Positions 49,901 to 58,600 of a DNA stretch of 64,000 nt are shown here, piece after piece (the stretch's first letter is position 1; each line of letters starts with the position of its first letter). The translations under genes and the position numbers were made by a program. The notes beneath the pieces are model-generated. The model was not told the origin of the DNA. It saw only the letters and a program-made list of their open reading frames with translations, and ran no database searches. The stretch spans positions 54,482 through 118,481 of the forward strand of contig NZ_CALPCM010000006.1 in assembly GCF_943193015.1 (NCBI RefSeq), written 5' to 3'. Source of the stretch: Hominisplanchenecus_A murintestinalis. Lineage in GTDB: Bacteria; Bacillota; Clostridia; Lachnospirales; Lachnospiraceae.

Positions 49901-52440
49901 GTGCGTGGAATCCAAGCAATCCGAGTGGAAAGCTGTGGCCAACAACAACGATTGATGTTAAGGAGTTCCTGGGACAGAATATAGAGATGATAGCGGTGTA
50001 TACAGGCGGAAAGTTCGAATTGTATGCAGGCGGGAAACGTGGTACGGCCAGAGCAGTGTCCGGGAATCTGAAACCTGGAGAGCATATGCCGGAATTTCCT
50101 AAATTTACTATTGGCTATAACGCCGAAATGTGGGAGCATGGAGATGATGGAACTCTAGCAAAGACCAGTAAAGAAATATATACAGGTACAATAAAGAACT
50201 TTGAAATGTACTCCTATACACATTCAGGAGAAGCCGGAGATAGTGATTTTCTGGGAAGTTATACAGCGCCAGAGGCCAGTGTTGATACGGCAGCTGAAAT
50301 TAAAGAATTTTTTGATGATTATCTGGAGGGATATGAACCGAATGTAGTGTTGAGCGGTAATCCTTCTGCCTACAAGCTGAAAAGCTGTACATGGCTGGAA
50401 AATACAGAAGGCAGTACGACAGAGGTTGAAATGCCAAGCGCTTATGAGGACTATCGGCTGAAAGTTGAGGTAGAGACAGGTGAGAAGCAGCTGGTAAAAG
50501 ATACGGATAAAGATGTTGTATTCCCGTCAAATGCTGCAGAAAATAATTTCCTGTATATAAAAAATCCAAGTACAGAAGCTAATGCCGAGGAATGGATAAC
50601 TGTTTCGGAAGATGATATTGAATCTTGTGAATTGGATGACACGGGAGCAGTATTGACTTATATTTATAAGTGTAAAGGACTCGAAGAACCCAAGGCGGCT
50701 CTGGCAGAGTATATTCAGGAGAATCCAAGGAAATCTGCCTATAAGCAGGTAGAAAATGAAAATGGAGAAATGGAAGATACGGACGAACTCCGTTATACAC
50801 GGCAGACCTGGCAGGCATACAGGGCGGCTTACGACAGAGCCCAGGCGCTTGTTCAGTCGAAAGCAAATAGAAAGCCGGAGATTTATGCGTCAGCAAAGAC
50901 AAACTTGGTGACAGCAGACGGAAACTTACAGGACAGAAATAAAGATACCTGTGAGTGTGCGATTGGTGCAATTTCTTATATAGGCCCGTCCGAAATTGTT
51001 CTGGAGTCAGGCGCTGAATCAACTATGGTTGTGATGGATAATAAAGTAGTAGTACGAACGAACAGATATGGCTGTTTAAAGCATACAGTGGATCCGATGC
51101 TGGTTCGGGCGTACTCGCTGGGGACAGGAGAGCAGAATACAGCCGGGGCGTCTATTATTGACGGCGAGGGCGGACAGAAAACACTTCGAGTAACGAATCC
51201 GGGACAGATAGTGCTCATGGTCAGCGCTTCCTTTGGCGATGCATTAACAGAAGCAAAACAGCTTATTATTAAGGTGGTAAGCAAAGAGGCGCAGGAAAAG
51301 GTGAAAGCAGAAGCACAGGCAGCTATAGACAGGGCGCACGCTATCAGGAACAGAGGCAATGTGCTTTTGGAAAATGGTGAAACAAAGTATACGGCTGAGA
51401 GCTGGACGGAATTTACAAGGAAATATGATATTGCTTATGCGGCCGCAAGTCCGGGATTGGATCAGCTTTCTGTAGAAGAGATACAAGAGGTCAAAGATCT
51501 TTTTGATGCTGCCATGGCATGTTTGAAAACCACTACAGCGACAGCAGCGGCAGATGCGGCAAGAGAGGCGCTGGCTAACGCGGAGGCTATTAACGGGGGC
51601 CGCTATACCGCCGAGAGCTGGAAGGGTTATGAAGATATTAAAAAAGCGCTTCAGGCAGAGCTGGATAAGGAAGAGCTTAATGAAGCAGAGCTGGTACGTC
51701 TGACGAAATTGCTGAAAGAATATAAATTAGATGAAGTGTCGGCAGTTGTACCGCCGAGCGAAGAACTTAAAAAAGCACAGGCAGCAGCACAGGCAGCGCT
51801 GAGTAAAGCAGAAACCAGTAATAATGGCCGCTATACCGCCGAGAGCTGGAACGCTTATGAAGCTATTAAGAAGGCTTTACAGGCAGAGCTGGCGAAAGCG
51901 ACGCCGAGTGTGGCAGAACTGACGCGCCTGACAGAGCGGTTAGTGAAGTATCGGTTTACGGCAGCAACGCCGGCGCCGGATCCAGGACCGACGCCGAAAC
52001 CACCAGTATCAAACGTGGTAACCATATCAGGCATTCAGTATAAAATTGACAATGCTAAGAGCAAAACTGCATCTGCTGTAAAAGGGGATGCAAAGCTTAA
52101 GAGCATAACGGTTAAATCTACCGTGAAGATTAGCGGTACGATCTATAAAGTAACGAAGATAGGCAATAATGCCTTTAAGAGCTGTAAGAATGCCGCAAAA
52201 CTCACGGTTGGCGCGAATGTGAAATCCATTGGAAAGCAGGCATTTATGGGCTGTAAGAAACTGAAAAAAGTTACCTTCCAGGGTAAGAAAGCTCCCACAA
52301 TTGGTAAGAAAGCTTTCAGTAAGACAGCTAAGAAGGTTGTAGTTACGGCGAAAAAGATTAAGAAGACAGCACAGAAAAAGAAACTGCTTACTAACCTTAA
52401 GAAAAAGGGCGGTATGAGTAAAAAATCAACAATTAAATAG
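46969..52440 (+). CDS. Very large cell-surface protein with F5/8-type, LamG-like, FIVAR-like and BspA-type LRR regions
   Basis: 1823 residues; start at 46969 behind AAGGAG gives a signal peptide (Met-Lys-Trp-Lys-Arg, hydrophobic core, cleavage near VQAAA). Two galactose-binding-like F5/8 type C modules lie at about 211-414 and 417-621, each starting ENVALG(A/I)SAGG and ending KRYVRL/F...EI. A concanavalin/LamG-like module follows at about 847-1100. FIVAR-like helical repeats with RYTAESW stand at about 1447-1664. Then come a Pro-rich linker and a BspA-type leucine-rich segment (KITKIGNNAFKSC-like, about 1681-1790) with a very basic C-terminus. No LPXTG is present. Likely a glycan- or host-binding protein; no catalytic residues recognised. 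Confidence 0.78.
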   Translation: MKWKRFLAGFLAGALAVTGVPFSKLAGISVQAAAQTEQDMGLQYKYRPVDERKLSVTSNLSSSEENTSTPVSGLKVKSKYMFTNELSSAAGKKLYFTLETSKLLGSVSYLPIGEDGSIERCKIYVSNVDTEDIQTIDESGWLQVYETPADDKWTSEGWQEAVFDRAQKARHVCVEVQETSGSSAERENKFISGSRMYINEVGRLSQKAESENVALGASAGGKATVKAYTGRMNNDTSPLNTINGHGNVEAGTADNDYWRPKSAPAWNNGNGNVNYIVYDLHSTETKISEIQLRWNARAWGSRYSIETSDTCTSTLGENSTGVSWAQLDYAGKEGSTWTSVAEFDRQVYSDTASNPIQQPLDVFNDSDNENRKLKTTTLKRYVRLVIKNVNTASDSGMAEGGLREFEIYGDVWKPQGEENVALGISAGGSTRIAAYSGADSYEIEGQKITMTPEYAIDGKAETSESDVEHWVPSVFNAENQTGINMLENKRDAANFVLDLGEDTTTLVNSITVKWFAFDSANNYMVYTSDEYSEPDGVPENENNIELAGGSPVFPGTWEVVGNATDTNTGGQSFKELAIPEENYTTKRLKRYVRFEFKERASNADEMNPNIGISEIEIMGTRIAEETGDIGLSVKEPTYNETVGNSRISAAIDGNYNVENYKWYKKNGNTKTDMTADEKFRDNVTYGFEATLSTSNRFADVTTIILNGDSELQAYPTGAPQGPDENGKSYLTVDYEYEPLNSPIDAYNALKAEVQTSGRAEEMNRIASLTKEQAEAQYSKRSWKTFKEVYDEAVAAVGAYGSSDSSETVDVAYESEEYYKELLEDLRAEYEYKGYVGLKPADVSTADLSNDEFNPKVYIDRTFDEQKVWMEDNGGITGTTDNPDVQFIYEEGFKVNKDGSVQGMVTANNTDEEGNPINQIFDMGHESADSPTKSFLIRCELGLPATVTGKQSVIGKLNSQYGIQLEPSGSAVNLQVFGCAWNPSNPSGKLWPTTTIDVKEFLGQNIEMIAVYTGGKFELYAGGKRGTARAVSGNLKPGEHMPEFPKFTIGYNAEMWEHGDDGTLAKTSKEIYTGTIKNFEMYSYTHSGEAGDSDFLGSYTAPEASVDTAAEIKEFFDDYLEGYEPNVVLSGNPSAYKLKSCTWLENTEGSTTEVEMPSAYEDYRLKVEVETGEKQLVKDTDKDVVFPSNAAENNFLYIKNPSTEANAEEWITVSEDDIESCELDDTGAVLTYIYKCKGLEEPKAALAEYIQENPRKSAYKQVENENGEMEDTDELRYTRQTWQAYRAAYDRAQALVQSKANRKPEIYASAKTNLVTADGNLQDRNKDTCECAIGAISYIGPSEIVLESGAESTMVVMDNKVVVRTNRYGCLKHTVDPMLVRAYSLGTGEQNTAGASIIDGEGGQKTLRVTNPGQIVLMVSASFGDALTEAKQLIIKVVSKEAQEKVKAEAQAAIDRAHAIRNRGNVLLENGETKYTAESWTEFTRKYDIAYAAASPGLDQLSVEEIQEVKDLFDAAMACLKTTTATAAADAAREALANAEAINGGRYTAESWKGYEDIKKALQAELDKEELNEAELVRLTKLLKEYKLDEVSAVVPPSEELKKAQAAAQAALSKAETSNNGRYTAESWNAYEAIKKALQAELAKATPSVAELTRLTERLVKYRFTAATPAPDPGPTPKPPVSNVVTISGIQYKIDNAKSKTASAVKGDAKLKSITVKSTVKISGTIYKVTKIGNNAFKSCKNAAKLTVGANVKSIGKQAFMGCKKLKKVTFQGKKAPTIGKKAFSKTAKKVVVTAKKIKKTAQKKKLLTNLKKKGGMSKKSTIK

Positions 52441-52451
52441 GCAGTAAACTG

Positions 52452-52494
52452 CAGGCGCAGAGTGTGGAATGCACTCTGTGCCTGTATTTTTCTT
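52452..52494 (+). terminator. Terminator of the surface protein gene
   Basis: CAGGCGCAGAGTG / CACTCTGTGCCTG hairpin followed by TATTTTTCTT. Confidence 0.8.
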
Positions 52495-52579
52495 GCAAGA
52501 AACCCAATGCAATGGTAGAATAAAAAAGATAACTGATTTTGGTATCTGCAAATTATAACATAGAGCATGGAGGAACCAG

Positions 52580-55500
52580 ATGAGCAACGTAAGAAGAGTG
52601 TATGTGGAAAAGAAGCCGGCGTTTGCGGGAGCAGCAAAGGAGCTGAGCCATGAAATCCGCAGCTATTTGGGAATCGGCTCCCTGACGGGAGTACGGGAAC
52701 TGATTCGTTATGACGTAGAGAATATTTCGGATGAGGTTTTTGAAAGGGCATGTAAAACTGTATTTTCTGAGCCTCCTGTAGATGTGCTTTACAAAGAAAG
52801 CTTTGACGTGGCGGCAGGCGCACGGGTATTTTCCGTAGAATATCTGCCGGGGCAGTTTGACCAGAGGGCAGATTCAGCCGTGCAGTGTGTCAAATTTCTA
52901 AAAGAGGATGAGGAGCCGATAATTAAATCAGCGACTACATATGTGGTTGAAGGAGATGTTACGGACGAAGAATTCGCAGCGATTAAAGCACACTGCATTA
53001 ACCCGGTAGATTCCAGGGAGACAGGGATGGTAAAGCCGGAAACGCTGGCGGCAGATTTTGAAGAACCACAGGATGTAATGATTTTTGAAGGTTTTATCGG
53101 GAAGTCTGAAGAGGAATTGAAAGAGCTGTATAATTCCCTGGGATTGGCCATGACTTTTAAAGATTTTCTGCATATCCGCAAATATTTTGAAGCTGAGGAG
53201 AAGCGGAATCCTTCTATGACGGAAATACGTGTGTTAGATACGTACTGGTCAGATCACTGCCGCCATACTACATTTTCCACAGAACTGAAAAACGTAGCTT
53301 TTGGTGAAGGATATTATAAAGAGCCGATTGTAGGAACATATGAAAAATATCTGGCTGACCGTGAAGAAATCTTCAAAGGAAGAGATGATAAATTTGTATG
53401 CCTGATGGATTTGGCTTTGATGGCTATGAGGAAGCTGAAAAAGGAAGGAAAGCTGGAGGACCAGGAGGAATCTGATGAAATCAATGCGTGCAGTATTGTA
53501 GTTCCGGTGGAGATTGACGGTGAAACAGAAGAGTGGCTTGTGAACTTTAAGAATGAGACACATAATCATCCAACAGAAATCGAACCGTTCGGCGGCGCTG
53601 CAACCTGCCTGGGCGGGGCAATCCGTGATCCGCTTTCCGGACGTACTTACGTATATCAAGCTATGCGCGTGACCGGGGCAGCCGATCCCACAGTTTCCGT
53701 GAAAGAGACGATGAAAGGAAAACTGCCGCAGAAGAAGCTGGTACGGGAGGCCGCCCACGGATACAGTTCTTATGGAAATCAGATAGGGCTGGCGACAGGT
53801 TTGGTAAAGGAAATCTATCATCCGAACTATGCGGCAAAAAGAATGGAAATTGGAGCAGTGCTTGGCGCGGCTCCGCGCAAAGCCGTGATCAGGGAGACTT
53901 CCGATCCGGGCGATATCATCATCCTGCTGGGAGGACGTACCGGGCGGGATGGTATCGGCGGTGCGACCGGTTCTTCCAAAGTACATACAGAGGCGTCCAT
54001 CGAGGTGTGCGGGGCGGAAGTGCAGAAAGGAAATGCGCCTACTGAAAGAAAAATCCAGCGTATGTTCCGGCGTCCGGAAGTAAGCCGGTTAATCAAGAAA
54101 TGTAACGATTTTGGCGCAGGCGGCGTTTCAGTGGCTATTGGCGAGCTGGCGGATGGACTCCATATATATCTGGACAAAGTACCGAAAAAATATGCAGGGC
54201 TTGACGGGACGGAAATTGCGATTTCTGAGTCTCAGGAGCGTATGGCGGTAGTTGTAGCTCCAAAAGATGTAAACGAGTTTATGAAATATGCAGCGGAAGA
54301 GAACCTGGAGGCAGTAGAAGTGGCGGAAGTGACTGCAGAGCCGCGTTTGGTATTGATTTGGAGAGGAAAGGAAATCGTGAACATTTCCCGCGCATTCCTG
54401 GATACCAACGGCGCGCATCAGGAAACAGATGTGTTTGTAGAGATGCCTTCCGAGACAGACAGATATTTTGTCAGAAAAGAGATAGCTGATGTTAAAGGAA
54501 AGTGGATGGATACTCTGAAAGATTTGAATGTATGCTCACAGAAGGGGCTGGTGGAAATGTTTGACGGTTCTATCGGCGCCGGTTCCGTGTTTATGCCTCA
54601 TGGAGGAAAGTATCAGCTCACCGAGACACAGGCGATGGTAGCGAAACTTCCGGTACTGAAAGGAAAGACGGACACAGTTACTATGATGAGCTATGGCTTT
54701 GATCCGTATTTGTCCAGCTGGAGTCCGTATCACGGCGCAGTTTATGCCGTGGTGGAATCAGTGGCAAAAATTGTGGCAAATGGAGGGGATTACAGGAAGA
54801 TTCGTTTTACTTTCCAGGAATATTTCAGGCGCATGACGGAGGAACCTTCCAGATGGAGCCAGCCGTTTGCGGCGCTTCTGGGGGCATATTCGGCACAGCT
54901 TGGCTTCGGACTTCCCTCCATTGGGGGAAAAGACAGTATGTCCGGTACGTTTAATGAAATTGACGTGCCGCCTACGCTGGTAAGCTTTGCAGTGGATGTG
55001 GCGAGCAGCCGGACAATTATTACTCCGGAGCTGAAACGTGCGGGAAGCAAACTGGTTCTGCTCAAAATGGAAAAGGACACGTATGATTTGCCAAATTACG
55101 GACAGGCAATGGAGCAGTACGGCAAATTCTTTGAAGATGTAAAAGAAGGCAGGATTATTTCAGCATATGCAGTAGACGGTAAAGGTATTGCGGCAGCAGT
55201 AAGCAAGATGGCATTTGGAAATCATATGGGTATCAAGATGGAACATCATGTAGATGAGAGAGACTTGTTTACTCCGGGCTTTGGAAATATCGTGGCAGAA
55301 GTGCCAGATGGAAAAGTTGGCAGTCTGGCGATTACCTATACGCTCATTGGCGAGGTGACAGACAGAGCAGCATTAGAATATAGGGATGTGTGCATTTCTA
55401 TGGAAGAAGCGCTTGGTGCGTGGACAGGAACGCTCGAAAATGTGTTCCGCACGGTATCTGGTGCAGAGCCTCAGGAAGAGAAAGAGGAGTCGCTTTACAG

Positions 55501-56338
55501 GGCGGACAGTGTTTATATATGCAGGCATAAGGTGGCGAAACCGCGGGTATTCATCCCGGTTTTCCCTGGGACAAACTGCGAATATGACAGTACGAAAGCT
55601 TTTGAGCGTGCCGGAGCGGAAGTGGATGTGAAAGTATTTAAGAATTTGACAGCAGAGGATATCCGTGATTCCGTGAATGTGTTCGCAGATGCGATTGAAC
55701 AGGCGCAGATTATTATGTTCCCAGGCGGTTTTTCTGCCGGAGATGAGCCGGATGGTTCAGCAAAGTTTTTTGCAACGGCGTTCCAGAATGCAAAGATGAA
55801 AGAGGCAGTCATGAAGCTTTTAAATGAGCGGGACGGGCTGGCGCTGGGGATCTGTAATGGGTTTCAGGCATTGATTAAACTGGGACTGGTGCCACATGGA
55901 GAAATCGCAGGGCAGACGGAGGATTCGCCGACACTGACGTTTAATACGATTGGGCGGCATATTTCCAAAATGGTTTATACGAAAGTTGTAACAAATAAAT
56001 CGCCGTGGCTGCAGCAGGCCAAACTTGGAGGGACTTACTGTAATCCGGCTTCCCATGGTGAAGGGCGTTTTGTGGCAAATAAAGAATGGGTTGACAGATT
56101 ATTTGCGAATGGGCAGGTAGCTACCCAGTATGTAGATGCGGATGGAAATCTGAAAGTGAATGATGAAGAATGGAATGTGAATGGCTCATACTGTGCGATT
56201 GAAGGAATTACAAGCCCAGATGGGCGTGTACTCGGAAAGATGGCGCATTGTGAAAGAAAGGGCGATTCTGTAGCGCTCAATATTTACGGTGAACAGGATA
56301 TCAGAATTTTTGAGTCCGGTGTGGAATACTTTAAATAA
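52580..56338 (+). CDS. purL: Phosphoribosylformylglycinamidine synthase (single chain)
   Basis: 1252-residue fused FGAM synthase, fourth step of purine synthesis. N-terminal PurS-like part, then two PurL/AIR-synthase-like halves (DTYWSDHCRHTTF, NFKNETHNHPTEIEPFGGAATCLGG, FGAGGVSVAIGELADG, PSIGGKDSMSGTF). The C-terminal glutaminase domain has PGTNCEYDSTKAF, FPGGFSAGDEP, the nucleophile cysteine in LGICNGFQALIKLG and a late His-Gly-Glu (SHGEGRF). GGAGG lies upstream of the ATG. It stands alone, away from other pur genes, and ends in a strong terminator. Confidence 0.97.
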   Translation: MSNVRRVYVEKKPAFAGAAKELSHEIRSYLGIGSLTGVRELIRYDVENISDEVFERACKTVFSEPPVDVLYKESFDVAAGARVFSVEYLPGQFDQRADSAVQCVKFLKEDEEPIIKSATTYVVEGDVTDEEFAAIKAHCINPVDSRETGMVKPETLAADFEEPQDVMIFEGFIGKSEEELKELYNSLGLAMTFKDFLHIRKYFEAEEKRNPSMTEIRVLDTYWSDHCRHTTFSTELKNVAFGEGYYKEPIVGTYEKYLADREEIFKGRDDKFVCLMDLALMAMRKLKKEGKLEDQEESDEINACSIVVPVEIDGETEEWLVNFKNETHNHPTEIEPFGGAATCLGGAIRDPLSGRTYVYQAMRVTGAADPTVSVKETMKGKLPQKKLVREAAHGYSSYGNQIGLATGLVKEIYHPNYAAKRMEIGAVLGAAPRKAVIRETSDPGDIIILLGGRTGRDGIGGATGSSKVHTEASIEVCGAEVQKGNAPTERKIQRMFRRPEVSRLIKKCNDFGAGGVSVAIGELADGLHIYLDKVPKKYAGLDGTEIAISESQERMAVVVAPKDVNEFMKYAAEENLEAVEVAEVTAEPRLVLIWRGKEIVNISRAFLDTNGAHQETDVFVEMPSETDRYFVRKEIADVKGKWMDTLKDLNVCSQKGLVEMFDGSIGAGSVFMPHGGKYQLTETQAMVAKLPVLKGKTDTVTMMSYGFDPYLSSWSPYHGAVYAVVESVAKIVANGGDYRKIRFTFQEYFRRMTEEPSRWSQPFAALLGAYSAQLGFGLPSIGGKDSMSGTFNEIDVPPTLVSFAVDVASSRTIITPELKRAGSKLVLLKMEKDTYDLPNYGQAMEQYGKFFEDVKEGRIISAYAVDGKGIAAAVSKMAFGNHMGIKMEHHVDERDLFTPGFGNIVAEVPDGKVGSLAITYTLIGEVTDRAALEYRDVCISMEEALGAWTGTLENVFRTVSGAEPQEEKEESLYRADSVYICRHKVAKPRVFIPVFPGTNCEYDSTKAFERAGAEVDVKVFKNLTAEDIRDSVNVFADAIEQAQIIMFPGGFSAGDEPDGSAKFFATAFQNAKMKEAVMKLLNERDGLALGICNGFQALIKLGLVPHGEIAGQTEDSPTLTFNTIGRHISKMVYTKVVTNKSPWLQQAKLGGTYCNPASHGEGRFVANKEWVDRLFANGQVATQYVDADGNLKVNDEEWNVNGSYCAIEGITSPDGRVLGKMAHCERKGDSVALNIYGEQDIRIFESGVEYFK

Positions 56339-56381
56339 AACACATAAGAAATCAGCAGTAATAGAATACAGAAAGTGCAGG

Positions 56382-56424
56382 GAACAGGCAGAACAGATAA
56401 AGAACTGTTTTGCCTGTTCTTTTG
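56382..56424 (+). terminator. Terminator of purL
   Basis: GAACAGGCAGAACAG / CTGTTTTGCCTGTTC hairpin (one mismatch) followed by TTTT. The rest of 56425-56621 has no gene I can support. Confidence 0.8.
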
Positions 56425-56621
56425 TATGCGACAAAATGTTGCATTTTTTAGAAAATAGGATAATAGAAAAAAGTCCTTCCGGAATATACGCGTTTTGCGT
56501 TTCGATGCGGGGCATAAAGAAAAATATGTTGAATATTGAAGAAAAATGTCTTAAAATAAATGTAAGACGAAAGCCGGCGTTTTGTTTTGCATCCATACAA
56601 AAATTGGGAGGAAGGATATTT

Positions 56622-57188
56622 ATGTCGTATACAAAAATAGAAGGCGATTTTCATTATTTGATTTTTCGGGGCAGCAAAAGGACGTGGTGGCTGGCAGACG
56701 AACGGGTGAAAAAGCAGTTTCTTAACCGGCTCTTGCGGATAAGGGAAAAAGTCAGGTTTCGTGTATATGCATTCTGTATTTTGGACCAGGAAGCGCATTT
56801 TCTGCTGCACCCTCTTAAAGACAGCGGTATTGGACAGACTTCGGATGCCATGGCACAGGAACTGCAGGAAAGCTATCTTTCCCTATATCCCTGCGGGAAG
56901 GAAGAGGTAGAAACCGTGAGTAAACGTATGGTTTTCTGCGGCAGTGAAGATACGCTGAAATACTGTTGCTATATTCATATGCTGGCCAGGGGATATGCTG
57001 AGAGAATACAGGACTACTGGTGGAGCAGCTATTCCGAATACCTGCATAAAAATGTTACGGGACTGGTAGAAACAGAGACAGTACTCCGTACTCTTGATAC
57101 CAATCCGCACCGAGCCTTGCAGAAATTTGTGCAGTATCATAAAAAATACTCCCTGTTAATTAAAAACGTTTCACAGAGCGAAATATGA
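56622..57188 (+). CDS. RAYT/Y1-transposase-like protein with altered HUH motif
   Basis: 188 residues from the ATG at 56622 (GGGAGGAAGG upstream); the long frame to 56289 crosses the purL terminator and is rejected. Pattern of REP-associated tyrosine transposases: FHYLIFRGSKRTWWLADERVKK at the start, VYAFCILDQEAHFLLHP in the centre, where RAYTs have A-Y-C-x-M-x-N-H-x-H-x-L, and DYWWSSYSEYLHKNV near the end (W-S-S-Y-x-E-Y). Aligned by eye, the first His of the HUH pair is Glu here, so activity is doubtful. A structured repeat begins 22 bases after the stop, as REP elements flank RAYT genes in other bacteria. Confidence 0.72.
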   Translation: MSYTKIEGDFHYLIFRGSKRTWWLADERVKKQFLNRLLRIREKVRFRVYAFCILDQEAHFLLHPLKDSGIGQTSDAMAQELQESYLSLYPCGKEEVETVSKRMVFCGSEDTLKYCCYIHMLARGYAERIQDYWWSSYSEYLHKNVTGLVETETVLRTLDTNPHRALQKFVQYHKKYSLLIKNVSQSEI

Positions 57189-57210
57189 CGCGGAAAATAG
57201 TTTTTATTTG

Positions 57211-57353
57211 GTAACAGTTCAGCCCAGGACTTTGCACCTGCTGCAAAGTCCATGAGAATGCGTAAATTCAGCCAGAGAATCCAGCCCTTTGCGAACAGCA
57301 AACTTTAAATGGGCTGGATTCCGTAACAGTGAATCCGAAGGCTGAACTGTTAC
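57211..57353. repeat. Structured 143-bp repeat, family A copy 2
   Basis: Same orientation and structure as 33823-33964, differing at only about ten positions. Terminal inverted repeats GTAACAGTTCAGCC are identical. In the second hairpin this copy has GCCC/GGGC pairing where copy 1 has a C/A mismatch. It lies between the RAYT-like gene and the rpsL promoter. Confidence 0.9.
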
Positions 57354-57395
57354 TTTATTTGATAAAAAACAGGATAAAAAACAGTAGAAAAGCCC

Positions 57396-57424
57396 TTGAC
57401 AGGGCATAGTGGGATACGTATAAT
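57396..57424 (+). promoter_or_regulatory. Perfect-consensus promoter of the str operon
   Basis: TTGACA, 17-base spacer, TATAAT, 85 bases before rpsL. It starts 43 bases after the family A repeat. Confidence 0.85.
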
Positions 57425-57508
57425 GAAAAAGTGTGTGTGAACACATTTTTTTTGCACACATAAAATTGACATTTAAAGCAACCACATTCTAACAGGAGGT
57501 GAATAGGA

Positions 57509-57931
57509 ATGCCAACATTTAATCAGTTAGTAAGAAAAGGACGTCAGACTTCTGAAAAGAAATCTACTGCACCGGCGCTTCAAAAAGGATTTAACTCCCT
57601 GCAGAAGAGAAGCACGAACGTATCTTCACCACAGAAGAGGGGGGTATGTACCGCAGTAAAGACTGCAACACCAAAGAAGCCGAACTCCGCGCTTAGAAAG
57701 ATTGCCAGAGTCCGTCTTTCCAATGGAATTGAAGTGACAAGCTATATCCCGGGTGAGGGACATAACCTTCAGGAACATAGCGTTGTGCTGATTCGTGGGG
57801 GAAGGGTAAAAGACTTGCCAGGTACCCGTTACCACATCATCCGTGGAACTCTGGATACGGCAGGCGTTGCAAAGAGAAGGCAGGCACGTTCCAAATATGG
57901 CGCTAAGAAACCGAAAGACGCTAAGAAGTAA
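57509..57931 (+). CDS. rpsL: 30S ribosomal protein S12
   Basis: 140-residue decoding-centre protein. Conserved start MPTFNQLVRKGRQ, the loop TPKKPNSALRKIARVRLSNG (with the Lys of streptomycin relevance in the wild-type form) and GRVKDLPGTRYHIIRGTLD. AGGAGGTGA lies upstream. First gene of rpsL-rpsG-fusA-tuf; rpoBC is not upstream in this window. Confidence 0.98.
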   Translation: MPTFNQLVRKGRQTSEKKSTAPALQKGFNSLQKRSTNVSSPQKRGVCTAVKTATPKKPNSALRKIARVRLSNGIEVTSYIPGEGHNLQEHSVVLIRGGRVKDLPGTRYHIIRGTLDTAGVAKRRQARSKYGAKKPKDAKK

Positions 57932-58109
57932 ATTTTCATAAAATCGTATCACTAACAGAACTATGGTTGTGCCGGATGATATATTCGCCAGGTGGTTGCA
58001 GGTTGATATAGAAGTCCCAGCATGCACACAAAGTAGAACGACACATTGTGAGTACCGATGATTTAATCAATGCGGCAGGACCGCAACAATAGTTAAGGAG
58101 GGAAGTACC

Positions 58110-58580
58110 GTGCCACGTAAAGGACATACTCAGAAAAGAGACGTTTTAGCAGATCCGCTGTACAATAATAAAGTGGTTACCAAGCTTATCAATAACATCA
58201 TGTTAGATGGTAAGAAGGGGATTGCACAGAAAATCGTATACGGAGCATTTAGCAGAGTTGAAGAGAAATCCGGTAAGCCGGCGATCGAAGTTTTTGAAGA
58301 GGCTATGAATAATATCATGCCTGTACTTGAAGTTAAAGCAAGACGTATCGGTGGAGCTACTTACCAGGTGCCCATCGAAGTAAGGGCTGACAGGCGTCAG
58401 GCTCTGGCTCTTCGCTGGCTGACATTGTTTTCACGTAAAAGAGGCGAGAAAACAATGCAGGAGAGGCTTGCAAATGAAATCATGGATGCCGCTAACAATA
58501 CAGGCGCATCCGTGAAGAAGAAAGAAGATATGCATAAAATGGCAGAAGCGAACAAGGCATTTGCGCATTACCGCTTCTAA
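58110..58580 (+). CDS. rpsG: 30S ribosomal protein S7
   Basis: 156-residue primary assembly protein of the 30S head. The GTG start at 58110 follows AAGGAGGGAAG and yields the typical MPRKGHTQKRDVLADPLY. Internal hallmarks are KLINNIMLDGKKGIAQKIVYGAF and RRIGGATYQVPIEV. About 180 bases separate it from rpsL, a longer gap than usual. Confidence 0.98.
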   Translation: MPRKGHTQKRDVLADPLYNNKVVTKLINNIMLDGKKGIAQKIVYGAFSRVEEKSGKPAIEVFEEAMNNIMPVLEVKARRIGGATYQVPIEVRADRRQALALRWLTLFSRKRGEKTMQERLANEIMDAANNTGASVKKKEDMHKMAEANKAFAHYRF

Positions 58581-58600
58581 TGTTATAGGAGGAAAAGACC

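Noticed and set aside
52495..52579. Purine or PRPP riboswitch before purL
   Set aside because: The interval is too short and lacks the conserved core of either class.
53249..53986. 245-codon minus-strand ORF
   Set aside because: Antisense shadow of purL without recognisable features.
56289..56621. N-terminal extension of the RAYT-like protein
   Set aside because: It overlaps the purL 3' end and terminator. The ATG at 56622 has a good ribosome site and starts the recognised domain.
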